DNA of 64,000 nucleotides from Pirellulales bacterium (GCA_036490175.1 DASXEJ010000122.1:1-64000); one strand, 5' to 3'; positions 18,745 to 28,213 are shown, counted from the stretch's first letter. Notes: generated from the letters alone by a model not told the origin. A program made the numbers and translations.

Positions 18745-18775
18745 AAAAAAGCGGCCTCCCCAAGCCGGAAGCCGC
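18745..18775 (-). terminator. Intrinsic terminator after the zinc-ribbon gene
   Basis: On the minus strand a 9-bp stem (GCGGCTTCC with GGAGGCCGC, one G-U pair, 7-base loop) runs from 18775 to 18751 and is followed directly by six T. It separates the upstream zinc-ribbon gene from greA. Confidence 0.85.
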
Positions 18776-18922
18776 AATCAAGAGTTTTATTCTGCGCGCG
18801 CCCGGCTCACGTGTAAAGTGGGATCAGGCCGGCTCTGACGATCTTCCCACGGTCCTCGGCTGGCGCCAATCAGCGCCTGTGCCCAACCCACAGCATTGGC
18901 TGGACGCAGACGATGCTGGCAG

Positions 18923-19651
18923 CTACGAGGCCGATCCCGGTGAACGATCCTCGGGCAGATACAGCAAGCGACCGCAGGAACCCTGGCAAAAGACGATTCT
19001 GCCCATCAGCAGGGCGTTGTGCATGTTCTGCGTGATTTGTTGATAGCAGCCCGTGCAGGTGCCGTTTTCGACCTGTGCCATCGCGTCCGATCCCTTGCTT
19101 TTGACGATGCGATGATAGGCGTCGCGAAAGTCGTCCGGCAGGATCGCCTCGGCCTCTTTGACCTCGCCTTCCAACCGATGGAGATCGTCGACCAGCCGAT
19201 CGTGCTGCTCGGCGACCTGCTGAGTGATCTTGGTCAACTCTTCCTTGGCCTTGGCGAGCTTCTGCTCCGCTTCGGCGGTGGCGGTTCCCATCTCGTCGAT
19301 GCGTTCGAACATCTCGAGAATCTCGTCGGCCAGGACGCTGTTGGCCATCTGATCGGCGGCGATCTGATCGCGGAAAGCCTGGTATTCGCGATTGCTGGCG
19401 GCCTGATTCAACTTGGCCTTCAGGTCGCCGATCTTGCCTTCGCCGGTCTTCAGCAATAGCTGCTTCTGATCGGCCGCTACGCGGGCGGTTTTGGAATTCG
19501 CCTTGGACTGGGTCAGCTCGGCTTCGAGCCGCACCACGTTCGCTTCGCGGGCCTTGATCTGCTTGGGGCCGCGATCCATTCGATCTCGTAGATCGCCTAG
19601 CTGCTGATGAATGCGGTGCAAGTCGCGAAGTACGTTGGTCGTCGCTGGCAT
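18923..19651 (-). CDS. Coiled-coil protein with C-terminal C4 zinc ribbon
   Basis: A 242-residue protein of the zf-RING_7 (CT398-like) group: a long charged coiled coil (residues 5-180, with LEAELTQSKANSK and AEQKLAKAKEELTK) followed by a zinc ribbon whose ligands are in CTGCYQQ and, about 24 residues later, CQGSCGR, slightly divergent from CxxC. Related proteins are thought to bind nucleic acid or flagellar and secretion components; the role here is unknown. I chose the start MPATTNVL because longer forms would begin at or within the rpoD terminator. It is followed by its own terminator. Confidence 0.8.
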   Translation of the reverse strand: MPATTNVLRDLHRIHQQLGDLRDRMDRGPKQIKAREANVVRLEAELTQSKANSKTARVAADQKQLLLKTGEGKIGDLKAKLNQAASNREYQAFRDQIAADQMANSVLADEILEMFERIDEMGTATAEAEQKLAKAKEELTKITQQVAEQHDRLVDDLHRLEGEVKEAEAILPDDFRDAYHRIVKSKGSDAMAQVENGTCTGCYQQITQNMHNALLMGRIVFCQGSCGRLLYLPEDRSPGSAS

Positions 19652-19699
19652 AGCCCGATTTTCCCCGTCCTGATTGGAATCAGTTTTACTCATGTAATG

Positions 19700-19729
19700 A
19701 AAAAACCGCTGGCCGAAATCGGCCAGCGG
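19700..19729 (-). terminator. Intrinsic terminator of dnaG-rpoD
   Basis: A perfect GC-rich hairpin (CCGCTGGCCG with CGGCCAGCGG, loop ATTT) at 19729-19706 on the minus strand, followed by six T. It lies 14 bases after the rpoD stop. Confidence 0.92.
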
Positions 19730-19742
19730 TTGGATTCTCCTC

Positions 19743-21431
19743 TCAACTCGCGATTCCCTCAAGGAATCCTTCGAGCTGCTTACTCCTGACCGGATGCTGT
19801 AGCTTGCGGACAGCTTTGGCTTCGATCTGTCTCACCCGTTCCCTCGTCACTTTGAAGATCCGCCCCACCTCTTCCAAAGTATAGGTGTAACCGTCGCCAA
19901 GTCCATATCGCAGCCGAATGATCTCGCGCTCGCGATAGGTGAGCGTCTTGAGCAGGTTCTCGATGCGGTCCCGCAGCATGCTCTGCGCGGCGGTCGTCAG
20001 CGGGCTTTGCGAGGCATTATCCTCGATGAACTCCCCAAACGAGCTATCCTCGCTCTCGCCCACCGGCCGATCCAGGCTGATCGGGTGGCGGCCGATATTG
20101 AGCACCCGGCGGGTTTCCTCGACGCTGATGTCGGCCGCGCGGGCGGTCTCTTCGGTCGTCGGCTCGCGCCCTAGCTCCTGCACCAGCCGCTTCGACACAT
20201 TGCGCAGCCGCGACAATACGTCGATCATATGCACAGGAATGCGAATCGTGCGGGCCTGATCGGCGATGGCGCGGGTGATCGCTTGACGGATCCACCAGGT
20301 GGCATACGTCGAAAACTTGTAACCGCGGCGATACTCGTACTTATCCACGGCCCGCATCAGACCGGTATTCCCTTCCTGGATCAGGTCCAGAAAGCTGAGC
20401 CCGCGATTGCGGTACTTTTTGGCGATCGACACGACCAATCGCAAGTTTCCGCCGGACAACTCGCGTTTGGCATTCTCGTAATCGCGGAATTGCTCGCGCA
20501 TCAGCATGCAACGCTTCCGCAGGCTGGCCGGGCCCTCGAGCGTGATCAGCATCAGATCTCGCAGTTCTTTACGCAGGTTGGCCCGCTCGTCCTTGGCCGA
20601 GCCCAGGCCATCTAACCGCGTGATACGGCCCTGCAACTCGCCCATGCGACGGGCGATCTCGGAAAGCTGGTTGAGCAGCGGCTGCACGCGGCGAGTGCGC
20701 AGACTCAATTCCTCGACCAGCGTCAGCGCCTTATGGCGCCGCGACAAGAAGCGCCGACGGGCGGCGATGCGCTCGTCGCGGGCTACCTTGCGACTGATGA
20801 TCTGCCGGAAATCGCGCCGGTTCTCCGACAGCAGATGGTTGAGGGTCTTCAGATTATGGGGCATCCGCGCCATGATCTGCTCTTTGGTCAATCGCTCGGT
20901 CAGCGAGACCTTGATCGTGCGATCGAACGGCAGGCTGCCGTCATGTACGCACGACAGCGTGTTGATCGTGGCTTGCATGGCGTAATCGCAGCCCAACACC
21001 GTGCGGCGAAATCGCTTGCGGGTCACTTCGATTTTCTTGGCCAGAGCGATCTCCTGCTCGCGGGTGAGCAGAGGAATTTCCGCCATCTGGGTCAAGTACA
21101 TCCGCACGGGATCTTCGTTCCAACGCGACGTGTCGTCCATCGACACGACACGTACAGACTCCTTGGGCGGAGCGTCCTCGTCGAAACGAACTGTGACTTC
21201 GTGCGTGCTGACGTTGTCGCTCGACTCGCCGACCGGTTCGGCCACATCCAGGTCGGGCGCCTCGTTGCACAGCGAGATCCCCAAATCGTCCAACGCCACC
21301 AAAAGGCTGTCGAGCTTGTCGGGGTTGACGGCCTCGTCGGGCAGGTACTCATTGACCTGATCGTAGGTCAAATAGCCCTGGGCTTTACCCAACGCAACCA
21401 ATTCTTCGAGGTCGATATCCGAGTGATCCAC
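19743..21431 (-). CDS. rpoD: RNA polymerase principal sigma factor (RpoD)
   Basis: Housekeeping sigma-70 factor of 562 residues. Region 1.1 is at the N-terminus (about 1-75), region 1.2 near [22 protein letters not shown], then a basic non-conserved insert. Region 2 has [23 protein letters not shown] and [13 protein letters not shown], region 3 [14 protein letters not shown], and region 4 [17 protein letters not shown] with [15 protein letters not shown]. The GTG at 21431 follows GGGAGG at the right distance and gives [15 protein letters not shown]; the frame is open 32 codons further upstream. It lies 118 bases after dnaG, as in the classical macromolecular-synthesis operon, without rpsU. 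Confidence 0.96.
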   Translation of the reverse strand: MDHSDIDLEELVALGKAQGYLTYDQVNEYLPDEAVNPDKLDSLLVALDDLGISLCNEAPDLDVAEPVGESSDNVSTHEVTVRFDEDAPPKESVRVVSMDDTSRWNEDPVRMYLTQMAEIPLLTREQEIALAKKIEVTRKRFRRTVLGCDYAMQATINTLSCVHDGSLPFDRTIKVSLTERLTKEQIMARMPHNLKTLNHLLSENRRDFRQIISRKVARDERIAARRRFLSRRHKALTLVEELSLRTRRVQPLLNQLSEIARRMGELQGRITRLDGLGSAKDERANLRKELRDLMLITLEGPASLRKRCMLMREQFRDYENAKRELSGGNLRLVVSIAKKYRNRGLSFLDLIQEGNTGLMRAVDKYEYRRGYKFSTYATWWIRQAITRAIADQARTIRIPVHMIDVLSRLRNVSKRLVQELGREPTTEETARAADISVEETRRVLNIGRHPISLDRPVGESEDSSFGEFIEDNASQSPLTTAAQSMLRDRIENLLKTLTYREREIIRLRYGLGDGYTYTLEEVGRIFKVTRERVRQIEAKAVRKLQHPVRSKQLEGFLEGIAS

Positions 21432-21549
21432 CTGACATCCTCCCGCGCCTGTGTCATGCGCGTCTTGGACAACGATTATGATCTCCGCTGTCTGGCCGAA
21501 GCAAGGGTCACATCTGGCCAGCCACATCGATCAGGCGTCAATGCATCCT

Positions 21550-23388
21550 CTACCCATCCGTGGGCACGGAAATACCTTGACGACTTCGCTCACGCTCAAT
21601 GATCTGTTGCAAAATCTCTACTGCTGCCTGTCCATCCACACGGCGCTGCGCCAGCACCGAGGTTTGTCGACGTTGCTCCGCATCGTCGAGTTTTCCCTTA
21701 TAACGCGCTAAGATCTGTTCCAGCTTGGCGGACCCATCGGTCCCCCCCTTGGCTCGCCCACGCTCGTCGAGATCGACGAGCAGACTCTTCAGCTCGGGCT
21801 CTTCAAACTCCACGAGCAGCCGGTCGAATAAGGATGTGCTCGTACCGACCAACTCGTAGCATCTTGTCAGAATCGCGCGGGCCGCCGGCGATGTCAACTG
21901 TTCGGTCGAAATTTCCTCGCGCATGCGGGTCAAACACTCAGGAACCAGTAGTGCGACCTCTAGCAATTCTCGTTCCCAAGAATCCAGCACGGGCGTAGGC
22001 TTCGTCGGCGCCTGGGTTTTTCCGATCGGGCGCTCTCCCGATGTCTTCCGCATAGAAGTCAACCGATCCCGCACCCGTTCTTCGGCAATGCCGAATTTCA
22101 CGGCCAATCGATTCAAGATCTGTTCTTCTTTGAGCCGCGCGGCGCCGGCCGTGGCCGCGGGAAGACGTGGCGCCTTGGCCAGCGTACCCAACACCTCCTC
22201 CAAGGCCCGATTCGCGTCATGTACACCGGCATTGGCCGCTAGCGAGCCGGTCGCCGCCTGGAATTTGTGCTCGAGTGCATCCGCCGAGCCAGCCAGCAGC
22301 TCCTGGAAGGCTGGCGCTCCGCGGGTGAGCAGAAAATCGCATGGATCCAAGTTGTCGGGCAATGTCAAAACACGCAAATCGATCGGTTCGGCGATGAACA
22401 TTTCCAGCAGTTGGTCGGTCCGCTTGCGACCTGCTTCGTCGCCGTCGAGCACCAGGATTACCCGATCGGCGTAACGCCGCAACAGACGCAGATGCCGTTC
22501 ACCGAGCGCGACCCCCAAAACGGCCACGGCATTTGAGATGCCGGATTGCTGCGCGATCAGGCAATCGGTATACCCCTCCATCACGACCGCGGTCTGCTGC
22601 TTGGCAATGGCATCTCGTGCCACGTCCAGCCCGTAGAGCAAATTGCTCTTCGAATACAGTGGTGTCTCGGGCGAGTTGATGTATTTGGCGGTCGCCGCGG
22701 CCGGTTGGTCGCCGGCGTTGGGCATGATGCGCCCGCCAAAACCGACAGGACGCCCCTGACCATCGCGAATCGAAAACAACACGCGGCCGCGAAACCGGTC
22801 ATAGTGCCCTGGGCCGCTCTGCCGTCGCACCAACAGACCGATTGTTTCCAAAACTTGCGGTGTAAAGCGGGTCCCACGAGCCTGCGCGACGATCCATTCC
22901 CATTCGGGGGGCGCAAATCCCAAATGAAAGCTGCGTACCGTTTCTTCGGTCAGGCCCCGCTCAGTCAGGTACTGACGCGCCGGAGCCGCAGCCGGCGACT
23001 TGACGAGGAACTGGTGATACTGGTCTTCGGCCCAGGCCATGGCCTGGTGCAGCAGCTGCTTATCCTCGCCAGCGCGATTTCCTCTGCCTGACACGACGAG
23101 CTGAATCCCGGCGCGCTCGGCCAGTAGCGCAAGCGCTTCGGGAAAGCTCAGGTTCTCCATCTTCATGACGAAGCTGAAAATGTCGCCGCCAATATCGCAG
23201 GGATAGCATTTGAACGATTGCCGCTCGGGATTGACCTGCAAGCTCGGACGCGAATCGTCGTGCCAGGGGCAGAGTGCCTTGTAGTTGCGTCCTTCGCGGC
23301 GCAACTGTAGATAATCGCCGATCAGGTCGACGATGTTAATCGCCCGTTTGACCTGTTCCTTGATCTCGAAGGATGATCCGGAAGACAC
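21550..23388 (-). CDS. dnaG: DNA primase
   Basis: Synthesises RNA primers for replication. The CHC2 zinc finger is in CPWHDDSRPS and FKCYPCDIGG near residues 40-65; the primase core holds the TOPRIM acidic residues in VVMEGYTDCLIA and ILVLDGDEAGRK. The C-terminal part would contact DnaB. I chose the GTG at 23388 (612 residues) because GCGGAG lies just before it and the next codons match family N-termini (SSFEIKEQVKRAINIVDLI); a TTG at 23418 is the longer option. It is expressed with rpoD from the promoter at 23594-23622. Confidence 0.95.
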   Translation of the reverse strand: MSSGSSFEIKEQVKRAINIVDLIGDYLQLRREGRNYKALCPWHDDSRPSLQVNPERQSFKCYPCDIGGDIFSFVMKMENLSFPEALALLAERAGIQLVVSGRGNRAGEDKQLLHQAMAWAEDQYHQFLVKSPAAAPARQYLTERGLTEETVRSFHLGFAPPEWEWIVAQARGTRFTPQVLETIGLLVRRQSGPGHYDRFRGRVLFSIRDGQGRPVGFGGRIMPNAGDQPAAATAKYINSPETPLYSKSNLLYGLDVARDAIAKQQTAVVMEGYTDCLIAQQSGISNAVAVLGVALGERHLRLLRRYADRVILVLDGDEAGRKRTDQLLEMFIAEPIDLRVLTLPDNLDPCDFLLTRGAPAFQELLAGSADALEHKFQAATGSLAANAGVHDANRALEEVLGTLAKAPRLPAATAGAARLKEEQILNRLAVKFGIAEERVRDRLTSMRKTSGERPIGKTQAPTKPTPVLDSWERELLEVALLVPECLTRMREEISTEQLTSPAARAILTRCYELVGTSTSLFDRLLVEFEEPELKSLLVDLDERGRAKGGTDGSAKLEQILARYKGKLDDAEQRRQTSVLAQRRVDGQAAVEILQQIIERERSRQGISVPTDG

Positions 23389-23512
23389 CGGCAACTCCGC
23401 GGCAACGAGGAGAAACAATCCGTTACCCGCGCGCGCTCATAGAGAAAAATCAGCGCACGGCAATCGCCGTGACGCGTGGATCGAGAAGCGCGGGACTCAA
23501 GGCTGTGAACAG

Positions 23513-23547
23513 AAAAACGCGCGGCACCAAATGTCGGGGAGTGCCGC
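23513..23547 (-). promoter_or_regulatory. Attenuator-like hairpin in the dnaG-rpoD leader
   Basis: On the minus strand GCGGCAC pairs with GTGCCGC (7 bp, 13-base loop), followed by GCG and then five T. It lies about 40 bases after the predicted transcription start and 125 bases before dnaG. It looks like an intrinsic terminator placed to limit read-through into dnaG and rpoD; this is inference. Confidence 0.6.
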
Positions 23548-23593
23548 CTTGCAGTTCACTCGTGCTAACGTCTCTGGGTCAAAAGCGGCGGGG

Positions 23594-23622
23594 ATTATAG
23601 CCCTCATAAAAATAGGGGTCAA
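23594..23622 (-). promoter_or_regulatory. Sigma-70 promoter of dnaG-rpoD
   Basis: TTGACC (23622-23617), 17 bases, then TATAAT (23599-23594) on the minus strand: a near-consensus promoter. The start would be near 23587, about 200 bases before the dnaG GTG. Confidence 0.85.
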
Positions 23623-23751
23623 GCTAAGACTCGGGTAGCTGCGAATGCACGGTTTTCATCGGCAATTACGCAATTTTATACGACACATTTCCGCGGCGCG
23701 CCACGTGCTATCACGCTGTGCCAGCGCACTGGCGAACGCGGCATGACGTCG

Positions 23752-24954
23752 TTAACGCCGCCCGCGGAGGTTGTCTGGTCTCTGCCCCACTTTCACTTCG
23801 ATGGTCTGCTTGGCGCCGTTACGCCACACAATGACCTTGGCCGTCGAGCCCACATCGGAAGCGGCGACGGCCAGCACCAAATCGGTTGCGTCCACGACGG
23901 CGCGCCCATTCCACTCCACGATCACGTCTCCCGCTTCTACGCCGGCGGCACTGGCCGGCGAATTGGCCAGCACCTCGGCCACCAGTGCGCCGTGCTCGCT
24001 CGGCAATCCCATGTTCTGCACGATCTGTTCGTTCAATTCTTGAAAGCGCACACCGAGCCAGCCACGCGGAACACGACCGTTCTTGATAATTTGTTCATAA
24101 CTGTGCCGGGCGGTCTCGCTGGGGATCGAGAAACTGATCCCCTGGTACGAGCGGCCCACGATCGCGGTGTTGACGCCCACCACCTGGCCCACCATGTTGA
24201 CCAACGGTCCGCCGCTGTTGCCGGGATTCACCGCGGCATCGGTTTGCAAAAAGTCCTGATAGGAGTTGGCCGGCGCGATCTTGCGACGTTGCGTGGCGCT
24301 GACGATGCCGCAGGTCACCGTACGGTCCAGGCCGTAGGGGTTACCGATGGCCAGCACCCAGTCCCCCACGTCCAGGTCTTCGCTTTTTCCCCACACGACG
24401 CTCGTCAGATCGGGGGCATTGATCTTGAGCACGGCCAAATCCGTGAGTTCGTCGTCGCCGACCAGCGAAACCTCCTTGATCGTGCGGCCGTCGGCCAGGT
24501 TGACCTGAATCGCCGTGGCATTTTCCACAACATGGCGGTTGGTCAGAATGTAACCGGCGGAATCGACGACAAAGCCCGATCCCTGACCCTGCAACATCTG
24601 TTGCCGGCGCCCCGGCAGCCTGAAGACCATTTCGTCCTGGCCGCTGCCGGCAAGCTGTTCGACGTCGATGTGAACGACACAGAGTTCGACCTTCTGCGCG
24701 ACAAGGCTGAACACGCGCGATGTGTCGGCGAGCGTCACCAGCCCAGCGGTGGTCGAGAGCTTTGCCAATTCCTCGCTGGCGACGTCCGCTCGCGCCCGCA
24801 TTTTGCCCCGCGCCGCGGCGTATTGAACGCGTTCGACCAGGTACGGAAGCGCCGCTACAACGACCAGCAGTGCCAGCAAGAAAAACAGCGCCAAAGGTCG
24901 GCGCGGCGGCGGAGGCGGCGGTGAAGGGGGACGATTGTAGTCGAAGTCCTGCAT
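23752..24954 (-). CDS. HtrA/DegP-type serine protease with one PDZ domain
   Basis: Membrane-anchored quality-control protease of 400 residues. A Pro-rich cytoplasmic N-terminus is followed by one membrane helix (about 24-42). The trypsin-like domain has its triad in ILTNRHVV (His), LTDLAVLKI (Asp) and NPGNSGGPL (Ser). One PDZ domain follows (RGWLGVRF... to VIVWRNGAKQTIEVKV). I chose ATG 24954, which gives MQDFDYNRPPS; the frame is open 33 codons further. The predicted promoter -10 is at 25001-25006, giving a leader of about 40 bases. Confidence 0.93.
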   Translation of the reverse strand: MQDFDYNRPPSPPPPPPRRPLALFFLLALLVVVAALPYLVERVQYAAARGKMRARADVASEELAKLSTTAGLVTLADTSRVFSLVAQKVELCVVHIDVEQLAGSGQDEMVFRLPGRRQQMLQGQGSGFVVDSAGYILTNRHVVENATAIQVNLADGRTIKEVSLVGDDELTDLAVLKINAPDLTSVVWGKSEDLDVGDWVLAIGNPYGLDRTVTCGIVSATQRRKIAPANSYQDFLQTDAAVNPGNSGGPLVNMVGQVVGVNTAIVGRSYQGISFSIPSETARHSYEQIIKNGRVPRGWLGVRFQELNEQIVQNMGLPSEHGALVAEVLANSPASAAGVEAGDVIVEWNGRAVVDATDLVLAVAASDVGSTAKVIVWRNGAKQTIEVKVGQRPDNLRGRR

Positions 24955-25000
24955 CGTCCCCTCGTTTCCGCAACGGTGTCGTGGCTGGTAGCTAGTTCTC

Positions 25001-25006
25001 ATTATA
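25001..25006 (-). promoter_or_regulatory. -10 element of the protease gene
   Basis: A perfect TATAAT on the minus strand about 47 bases before the protease ATG. No close -35 match is present at 17 bases, so the promoter may be activator-dependent. Confidence 0.45.
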
Positions 25007-25060
25007 GTTGAACTGCGAGGCATGTGCAGCAAACGCGTCGCACCGTCGCGCACGAATTGC

Positions 25061-25089
25061 TTGTTCGCTCGACGTGCCTCTGTTATAAG
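25061..25089 (+). promoter_or_regulatory. Promoter of aat
   Basis: TTGTTC (25061-25066), 17 bases, TATAAG (25084-25089). The predicted start near 25096 leaves a leader of about 50 bases before the aat ATG. It is back to back with the protease promoter. Confidence 0.55.
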
Positions 25090-25145
25090 AGCGCCGAGGG
25101 GACCGCGAGTTCCCCAGGCTTTACCTACAGACCGTGCAGTGCGAG

Positions 25146-25844
25146 ATGGTCCGAGTCTCGAGCCGCGCTAGCGTGAGTCGAACGCCGCAGTTCTTTCCGC
25201 CTGTCGAGCAGGCGGACGCGGCGGGCCTGATCGGCGTGGGCGGAGAGCTCAATACCTCGTGGTTGCTGGATGCATACCAGCACGGGATCTTTCCGTGGCC
25301 ATTGTCGGACGGCCTGCTGGCCTGGTGGTCGCCCGACCCGCGCGCGGTGATCGAGTTTGATCGATTTCATCCGTCGCGCCGCTTACTGCGCACGTGCCGT
25401 GCCGGTCGGTTTCAGGTCACCTTCGATCGTGACTTTCGCGGCGTGATCCACGGCTGCGCAAATTCGCAAGAACGTCCGCACGGCACTTGGATTACGCCCC
25501 AGATGCAAACTGCCTATGTGGCCCTGCACGATCTCGGTGTGGCACACAGTGTCGAAGCTTGGGACCAGGGCATCTTGGCCGGCGGCGTGTACGGCTTGTC
25601 GCTGGGAGCGTACTTTGCGGCAGAATCGATGTTCTACCAGGTGCGTGACGCGTCCAAGGTTGCGCTTGTGGCGCTGGTCGACCGACTGCGCAGCCAAGGC
25701 TTCCAACTGCTCGATATCCAACAGCTGACGCCGCACACCGAAAGCCTGGGGGCCAGCACGATTCCTCGCGCAGAGTTTTTGGCTCGCTTGCGACAAGCCC
25801 AGGCCGAATCCGCGGACTTTAGCGCGCGTTCGCCAACCGCGTAA
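25146..25844 (+). CDS. aat: Leucyl/phenylalanyl-tRNA--protein transferase
   Basis: Adds Leu or Phe from aminoacyl-tRNA to N-terminal Lys or Arg, marking proteins for ClpS-ClpAP degradation (N-degron pathway). Diagnostic elements are QFFPPVEQADAAGLIGVGGEL, YQHGIFPWP, WWSPDPRAVI, TWITPQMQTAYVALHDLGVAHSVE and GGVYGLSLGAYFAAESMFY. The start is the ATG at 25146; a GTG at 25134 is in frame. The gene converges with the epimerase gene, 11 bases between stops. clpS and clpA are not in the window. Confidence 0.95.
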   Translation: MVRVSSRASVSRTPQFFPPVEQADAAGLIGVGGELNTSWLLDAYQHGIFPWPLSDGLLAWWSPDPRAVIEFDRFHPSRRLLRTCRAGRFQVTFDRDFRGVIHGCANSQERPHGTWITPQMQTAYVALHDLGVAHSVEAWDQGILAGGVYGLSLGAYFAAESMFYQVRDASKVALVALVDRLRSQGFQLLDIQQLTPHTESLGASTIPRAEFLARLRQAQAESADFSARSPTA

Positions 25845-25855
25845 GCGCGGCACCA

Positions 25856-26764
25856 TCAGCCAATCAATGGCCGCAGTACGTTACGCGAAATGCGCAGCGA
25901 GTGCTTGCGCGCTTCCATCGTGTCGCGGAATGAGTCGTCCTCGACTTCGATGCAGATGGGCCCTTGATAGCCGACGTCGGTCAGGGCCGAGATCCAGGCC
26001 GCCCAGTCGATCGACCCCAGACCGGGGATTTTCGGCGTGCTCCAGCCGAGGCCCAAGATCCCTCGGTCGTCAAGCTTCTGGCGGTCGAGCTTCATATCCT
26101 TGGCGTGCGTGTGGAACAGCCGGTCGCGGAAATCGTAAATCGGTCGCAGATAATCCATCATCTGCAGGATCATGTGCGAAGGATCATAGTTCAGTCCAAA
26201 ATGGCTCGACGGAATCTTCTCGAACATCCGCCGCCAGACGGCGGGCGAGTAAGCCATGTTCTTGCCCGCCGGCCATTCGTCCCAGCTAAACAACATTGGG
26301 CAGTTCTCGATGCCGATTTTCATATCGTGATCTTCGGCAAAGCGGATCAGATCGGGCCACACGTTGACGAACAGCGCGAAGTTATCGTCGGCATTGCGGC
26401 GATGGTCGGCACCGATGAAGGTGTTGACATTCTTCAGACCGAGCAGCCGGGCCGCACGAATGACTTTTTTCAGATGGTCGGTCGCCACCTGCGCCTCTTC
26501 GGCGTCGCCCGAGAGAATGTTCGGGTAATAGCCCAGCCCAGATAGGCTGACTCCCTGTTTGGCCGCCAAGGCCTGCACGTCGTCGGCCGCGGCTTGCGAG
26601 AAATCTCCGACGTCGATGTGCGTGACACCGGCGAACTTGCGTTCTGCCTTGCCGACGGGCCAGCACATCACCTCGACGCAGTCGAAGCGTTCTGCGGCGG
26701 CAAACTGCAGAACTTCGGCGAGGCTCAGGTCAGGAAGGATGGCGGTAACAAAGCCGAGTTGCAT
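25856..26764 (-). CDS. Sugar phosphate isomerase/epimerase-like TIM-barrel protein
   Basis: A 302-residue member of the xylose-isomerase-like AP2Ec fold family. Characteristic strands include FDCVEVMCWPVG, GLKNVNTFIGADH, MKIGIENCPM, FGLNYDPSHMIL, FHTHAKDMKL and GPICIEVEDDSF, which supply the usual Glu, Asp and His metal ligands. It is cytoplasmic, with no leader. Such genes usually serve sugar or inositol catabolism next to Gfo/Idh oxidoreductases; here it stands alone, so the substrate is unknown. AGGAG lies 6 bases before the ATG. Confidence 0.88.
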   Translation of the reverse strand: MQLGFVTAILPDLSLAEVLQFAAAERFDCVEVMCWPVGKAERKFAGVTHIDVGDFSQAAADDVQALAAKQGVSLSGLGYYPNILSGDAEEAQVATDHLKKVIRAARLLGLKNVNTFIGADHRRNADDNFALFVNVWPDLIRFAEDHDMKIGIENCPMLFSWDEWPAGKNMAYSPAVWRRMFEKIPSSHFGLNYDPSHMILQMMDYLRPIYDFRDRLFHTHAKDMKLDRQKLDDRGILGLGWSTPKIPGLGSIDWAAWISALTDVGYQGPICIEVEDDSFRDTMEARKHSLRISRNVLRPLIG

Positions 26765-26923
26765 GCGTCACTCCTGGCGGGAAAACCGGCGGCGCCCCGC
26801 GACCACAGTACGCAGCCATGTCGCGCACAGGCGATTGATCGGGCGAATTTTCCCACGACACAAGCAGACACGCAAGCCACCGCGAAATCAGCGCAAGGGG
26901 GCGCCAACGTATAGGGCCGGATG

Positions 26924-27595
26924 TTACTCGTCGTGGAAGCCCTGGGCGTCGAGCGCCACGTCGGCTTGTCCGTCGTGCGAGTAGAAGTGCCGTCCTACGA
27001 TGTCTGCCAGGTGCGCCACAAAGCGGCGACGGAAGTCATCCTCGGGCAGCGATGTGTCTACGCCACGATTCGGTGGATAGACAACACGCGGAATGGACTT
27101 GTTGTAGACGGTCTTGCCGCCATCGGCCACGTCGTACACGGTGACCGACAGCCGGGCCTTGCCTTGATACAGCGTCTGGCTCTGGTAGAGGCTGAATTCT
27201 TCGACGTCGATGCCTACGACCATATCGGCTTTGAGCGCCTTGCCGACTTCGGCAAAATCATCCCAGTCGTTTTCGTCGGTCCATTCGGCGACCTCGCGCG
27301 GATCGACGATCGATATCTTACGCACGCGCTGCGACATCAAGCGGCCGACTTGAACGGCCAGCTCCTGTGCACTGCGCGTGCCTGTGGAATATTGCAGCTC
27401 GACAAGGGGCCGGCAGACGACCGCCACGCGTTTGTTCCGTAGCCCATTCCAATCGGCGTCGACATCATTGCCTTTGACCAGCCAGGCGGCCGTCGCCAGG
27501 GCGTTGACGCAGCCGGTTTGCAGCGGCGCGAGCGCCACAATCATGAGCCAGGCGACAATTTGCCGAAATTGCCAACGACGAGTCGAGCGGTCCAT
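26924..27595 (-). CDS. Predicted lipoprotein, unknown function
   Basis: A 223-residue protein with an N-terminal basic region, a hydrophobic stretch and a lipobox (LQTGC, Cys29), so it should be lipid-anchored. The mature part has a nucleotide-hydrolase-like alternation (RVAVVCRPL, ADMVVGIDVEEFSL, KARLSVTVYDVADG) but no motif I can name; related planctomycete lipoproteins exist. GAGGTAG precedes the ATG. The DUF2752 gene begins upstream on the same strand at a distance. Confidence 0.65.
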   Translation of the reverse strand: MDRSTRRWQFRQIVAWLMIVALAPLQTGCVNALATAAWLVKGNDVDADWNGLRNKRVAVVCRPLVELQYSTGTRSAQELAVQVGRLMSQRVRKISIVDPREVAEWTDENDWDDFAEVGKALKADMVVGIDVEEFSLYQSQTLYQGKARLSVTVYDVADGGKTVYNKSIPRVVYPPNRGVDTSLPEDDFRRRFVAHLADIVGRHFYSHDGQADVALDAQGFHDE

Positions 27596-27649
27596 CGTTC
27601 TACCTCGTTCGGTACGGTTTCAGCTTGCCTTTGCGGCCACGATTTAACG

Positions 27650-28213
27650 TCAGCCGGTCGCTAGCCGAATTGCCCAATCCAAAAGCGTTATTGCCGCCAG
27701 CGCCAGCGCGCCGGTGGCCCATACCCAATCGTTGGGAATTTTCACTAACCATCTGCCACGAACTGCGGAGATCACGCACACCGTTGCCACCACCACCGCC
27801 ACGACGGCCAGCAGCGTGCCACCAACGTTTGCCGCCAGAGCCTGGCGCCAGTGGCCATGAGTCGCGTGCGACCACGACGTCGTCATTCCACAGGACGGAC
27901 AGCGAATGCCGAATAGCGATCGAAAGGTGCAGGGGGGCAACCCCAGCTGTTCGTGTGTCCCCAAACCTGCCGGATTCGGGTGCAAGCTGGCTGCCACCAC
28001 AAGCAACCCAGCTAGACCTGCTCCGCACGCGCCGAGCAACAGACGCCGGCGGAACGAAAGCTGACAGGAATTCGAGAAAACACTCGTATTCACGATAACG
28101 GGAAAGGCGAGGGAGAATAGCGGGGCACCACTTGGGCCGCAATACCGATTAACCGCTGTCGCCACGGTAGCAGAGCCCTGGCCCAGTAAGCCAGTGGTCC
28201 CGTGCCCTAACAT
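27650..28213 (-). CDS. DUF2752 membrane protein
   Basis: The C-terminal half carries the DUF2752 signature PPCTFRSLFGIRCPSCGMTTSW, with two flanking membrane helices (about 150 residues in, VGGTLLAVVAVVVATVCVISAV and GALALAAITLLDWAI) and one helix before it. The family is a small membrane protein of unknown function. The start is uncertain: ATG 28213 gives 187 residues; a GTG at 28093 gives 147. Neither has a strong ribosome-binding site. Confidence 0.65.
   Translation of the reverse strand: MLGHGTTGLLGQGSATVATAVNRYCGPSGAPLFSLAFPVIVNTSVFSNSCQLSFRRRLLLGACGAGLAGLLVVAASLHPNPAGLGTHEQLGLPPCTFRSLFGIRCPSCGMTTSWSHATHGHWRQALAANVGGTLLAVVAVVVATVCVISAVRGRWLVKIPNDWVWATGALALAAITLLDWAIRLATG

Larger units (their letters stand above)
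23389..23751. other. dnaG leader and spacer to the protease gene
   Basis: No protein gene. It contains the dnaG-rpoD promoter, an untranslated leader of about 200 bases, and a terminator-like hairpin listed separately. The part next to the protease gene (about 23640-23751) holds no strong signal. Confidence 0.7.

Noticed and set aside
23743-24924. 393-residue plus-strand ORF opposite the HtrA-type gene
   Set aside because: Antisense shadow; the minus strand has an intact His-Asp-Ser protease.
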